Origin: an uncultured Dehalococcoidia bacterium
Lineage (GTDB): Bacteria; Chloroflexota; Dehalococcoidia; Lucifugimonadales; UBA1123
Direction: 5' to 3'
Assembly (NCBI GenBank): GCA_951812505.1
Contig: CATOSI010000003.1
Coordinates: 992,001 to 1,056,000 of the forward strand
DNA length: 64,000 bases
In this document: one piece after another, positions 63,354 to 64,000 of the stretch
How positions within the stretch are numbered: position 1 is the stretch's first letter
Layout: each line of letters opens with the position of its first letter
Translations under genes and position numbers: made by a program
The notes under the pieces: generated by a model
What the model was told of the DNA's origin: nothing
The model's input: the letters and a program-made list of their open reading frames with translations, nothing else
The model's database searches: none

Positions 63354-63356
63354 TTC
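63347..63356 (+). promoter_or_regulatory. Extended -10 promoter (TGGTATAATT) of prfB
   Basis: TGGTATAATT overlaps the stop codon of the MNT gene and lies 87 bp upstream of the prfB ATG. It is a near-perfect extended -10. It matches the motif before the MFS and DUF1461 genes. Confidence 0.5.
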
Positions 63357-63442
63357 GGTGCAGATTACCGATTATGCCCAACCTTTTTGCAGCGGCGGCG
63401 TTATAAACCATAGAATCCGCCGGATTATCGAGGTCCAATCAG

Positions 63443-64000
63443 ATGCAAGACATGAGAGGCCGCCTGGCCGAAACGCGCTCCCGCATATCCGATCTCATGG
63501 TGCGTCTTTGACCTCGACAGCAAGAAGAAAGACATTGCGGAGTTGGAAAAGCAGGCATCCGATCCCGCGATATGGGAAGATAACCAGCGCGCCCAGCGCG
63601 TGATGCGCCGAATGTCCGACCTCAAGCAGGAGTCCGAGTCCTGGAACTCGCTGAACTCCGAGGCGACCGAGCTCGACGAACTCCTGGAACTCGCGCTCGA
63701 GGAGGGCGACCAGTCTCTCACCGAGTCAATCGGGGAGGACCTCGCCGCGCTCGAATCCGAGCTAGACGACCTGGAATTCAGGCTGATGCTGTCCGGCGAG
63801 TACGACGACCACAACGCGATACTCGCGCTACACGCGGGCGCGGGCGGAGTTGACTCCCAGGACTGGGTGCAGATGCTCATGCGTATGTATCTGCGATGGT
63901 CGGAGGGCAGGGGATACAGGACCGAAGTCCTCGACATCTCTCACGGCGACGAAGCCGGGGTCAAGAGCGTCGTGGTGCAGGTGTCCGGCGACCACGCTTA
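63443..64000 (+). CDS. prfB: Peptide chain release factor 2, 5' part, with programmed +1 frameshift
   Basis: prfB truncated by the window end. From the ATG at 63443, 22 codons (MQDMRGRLAETRSRISDLMV then RL) reach CTT TGA at 63506-63511. A +1 shift goes on in the frame LDSKKKDIAELEKQASDPAI, then WEDNQRAQRVMRRMSDLKQE, the normal RF2 N-terminal helical domain, and AGAGGVDSQDWVQMLMRMYL. RF2 recognises UAA/UGA and its own UGA at codon 23 autoregulates its synthesis. The stimulatory Shine-Dalgarno-like element upstream is weak (ATGGTG). The GGQ motif lies beyond the end. Confidence 0.95.
63506..63512 (+). promoter_or_regulatory. Programmed +1 ribosomal frameshift site CTTTGAC
   Basis: CTT TGA C in the zero frame of prfB. 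The ribosome slips from CUU to UUU, so the following codon is GAC. It is the conserved RF2 recoding site. If RF2 is abundant, the UGA is read as stop instead. Confidence 0.93.

Overview
The window looks like a chromosomal segment of an uncultured Chloroflexota bacterium, most likely a Dehalococcoidia/SAR202-type and perhaps a sponge- or host-associated lineage. That placement is an inference from gene content: F420-type oxidoreductases, a DUF1461 membrane protein, an Abhydrolase_10 hydrolase, a DUF4432 sugar epimerase-like protein, GPP34 and sterol-methyltransferase homologues, eukaryote-like repeat proteins, and many decaying genes and insertion sequences. No rRNA or tRNA gene was found.

Layout. 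0-3.3 kb: a repeat-domain lipoprotein, an IS21-type remnant with an istB-like gene, and a broken DDE transposase. 3.3-5.4 kb: a small membrane protein and a membrane-anchored ankyrin protein. 5.5-13.4 kb: a compact, translationally coupled Bat operon (MoxR ATPase, DUF58, BatD-like protein, two VWA proteins, TPR lipoprotein, BatD, BatE). 13.4-15.4 kb: an ankyrin lipoprotein with a 42-bp minisatellite, then a VapBC pair. 15.6-19.1 kb: a plasmid- or phage-like block (integrase relic, DUF4326, ParA with a small partner, an AT-rich repeat region, a frameshifted tyrosine recombinase). 19.4-22.7 kb: an RDD membrane protein, a collagen-like/plant-type-LRR lipoprotein, and an IS66-type element with 14-bp terminal inverted repeats.

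23.3-31.5 kb is a lipid/sterol-type cluster: an RND exporter, a protein with the sequence hallmarks of sterol C-24 methyltransferase, an FAD oxidoreductase, a GPP34-cytochrome P450 fusion, and a decayed Rieske oxygenase. 32.4-38.8 kb is a three-gene, TAATG-coupled candidate defence module (DUF6361, double-PLD protein, SNF2-like helicase). 39.4-48.9 kb holds metabolic and housekeeping genes: LLM oxidoreductase, aldo/keto reductase, Nudix, MFS exporter, MazG, DUF1461, Abhydrolase_10 hydrolase, DUF4432. 48.9-51.7 kb: a PLD nuclease fused to a P-loop ATPase, next to an aspartic-protease cassette broken by an in-frame stop. 51.7-57.9 kb: cytochrome c, YHS protein, SLC13 permease, CopA and LexA. 58-64 kb: small accessory genes, MITE-like elements, a relic of a DNA methylase, an orphan MNT nucleotidyltransferase, and the 5' part of prfB with its programmed +1 frameshift.

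The most unexpected non-coding signal is a class of intergenic arrays at 39273-39377, 58029-58112 and 62918-62991. Each has two arms of short CYGGYGA-like units spaced 10-12 bp apart, roughly one helical turn. The left arm has one orientation and the right arm the reverse complement. No annotated feature type explains them. The most unexpected proteins are the GPP34-P450 fusion next to a sterol methyltransferase and the PLD/P-loop ATPase fusion.
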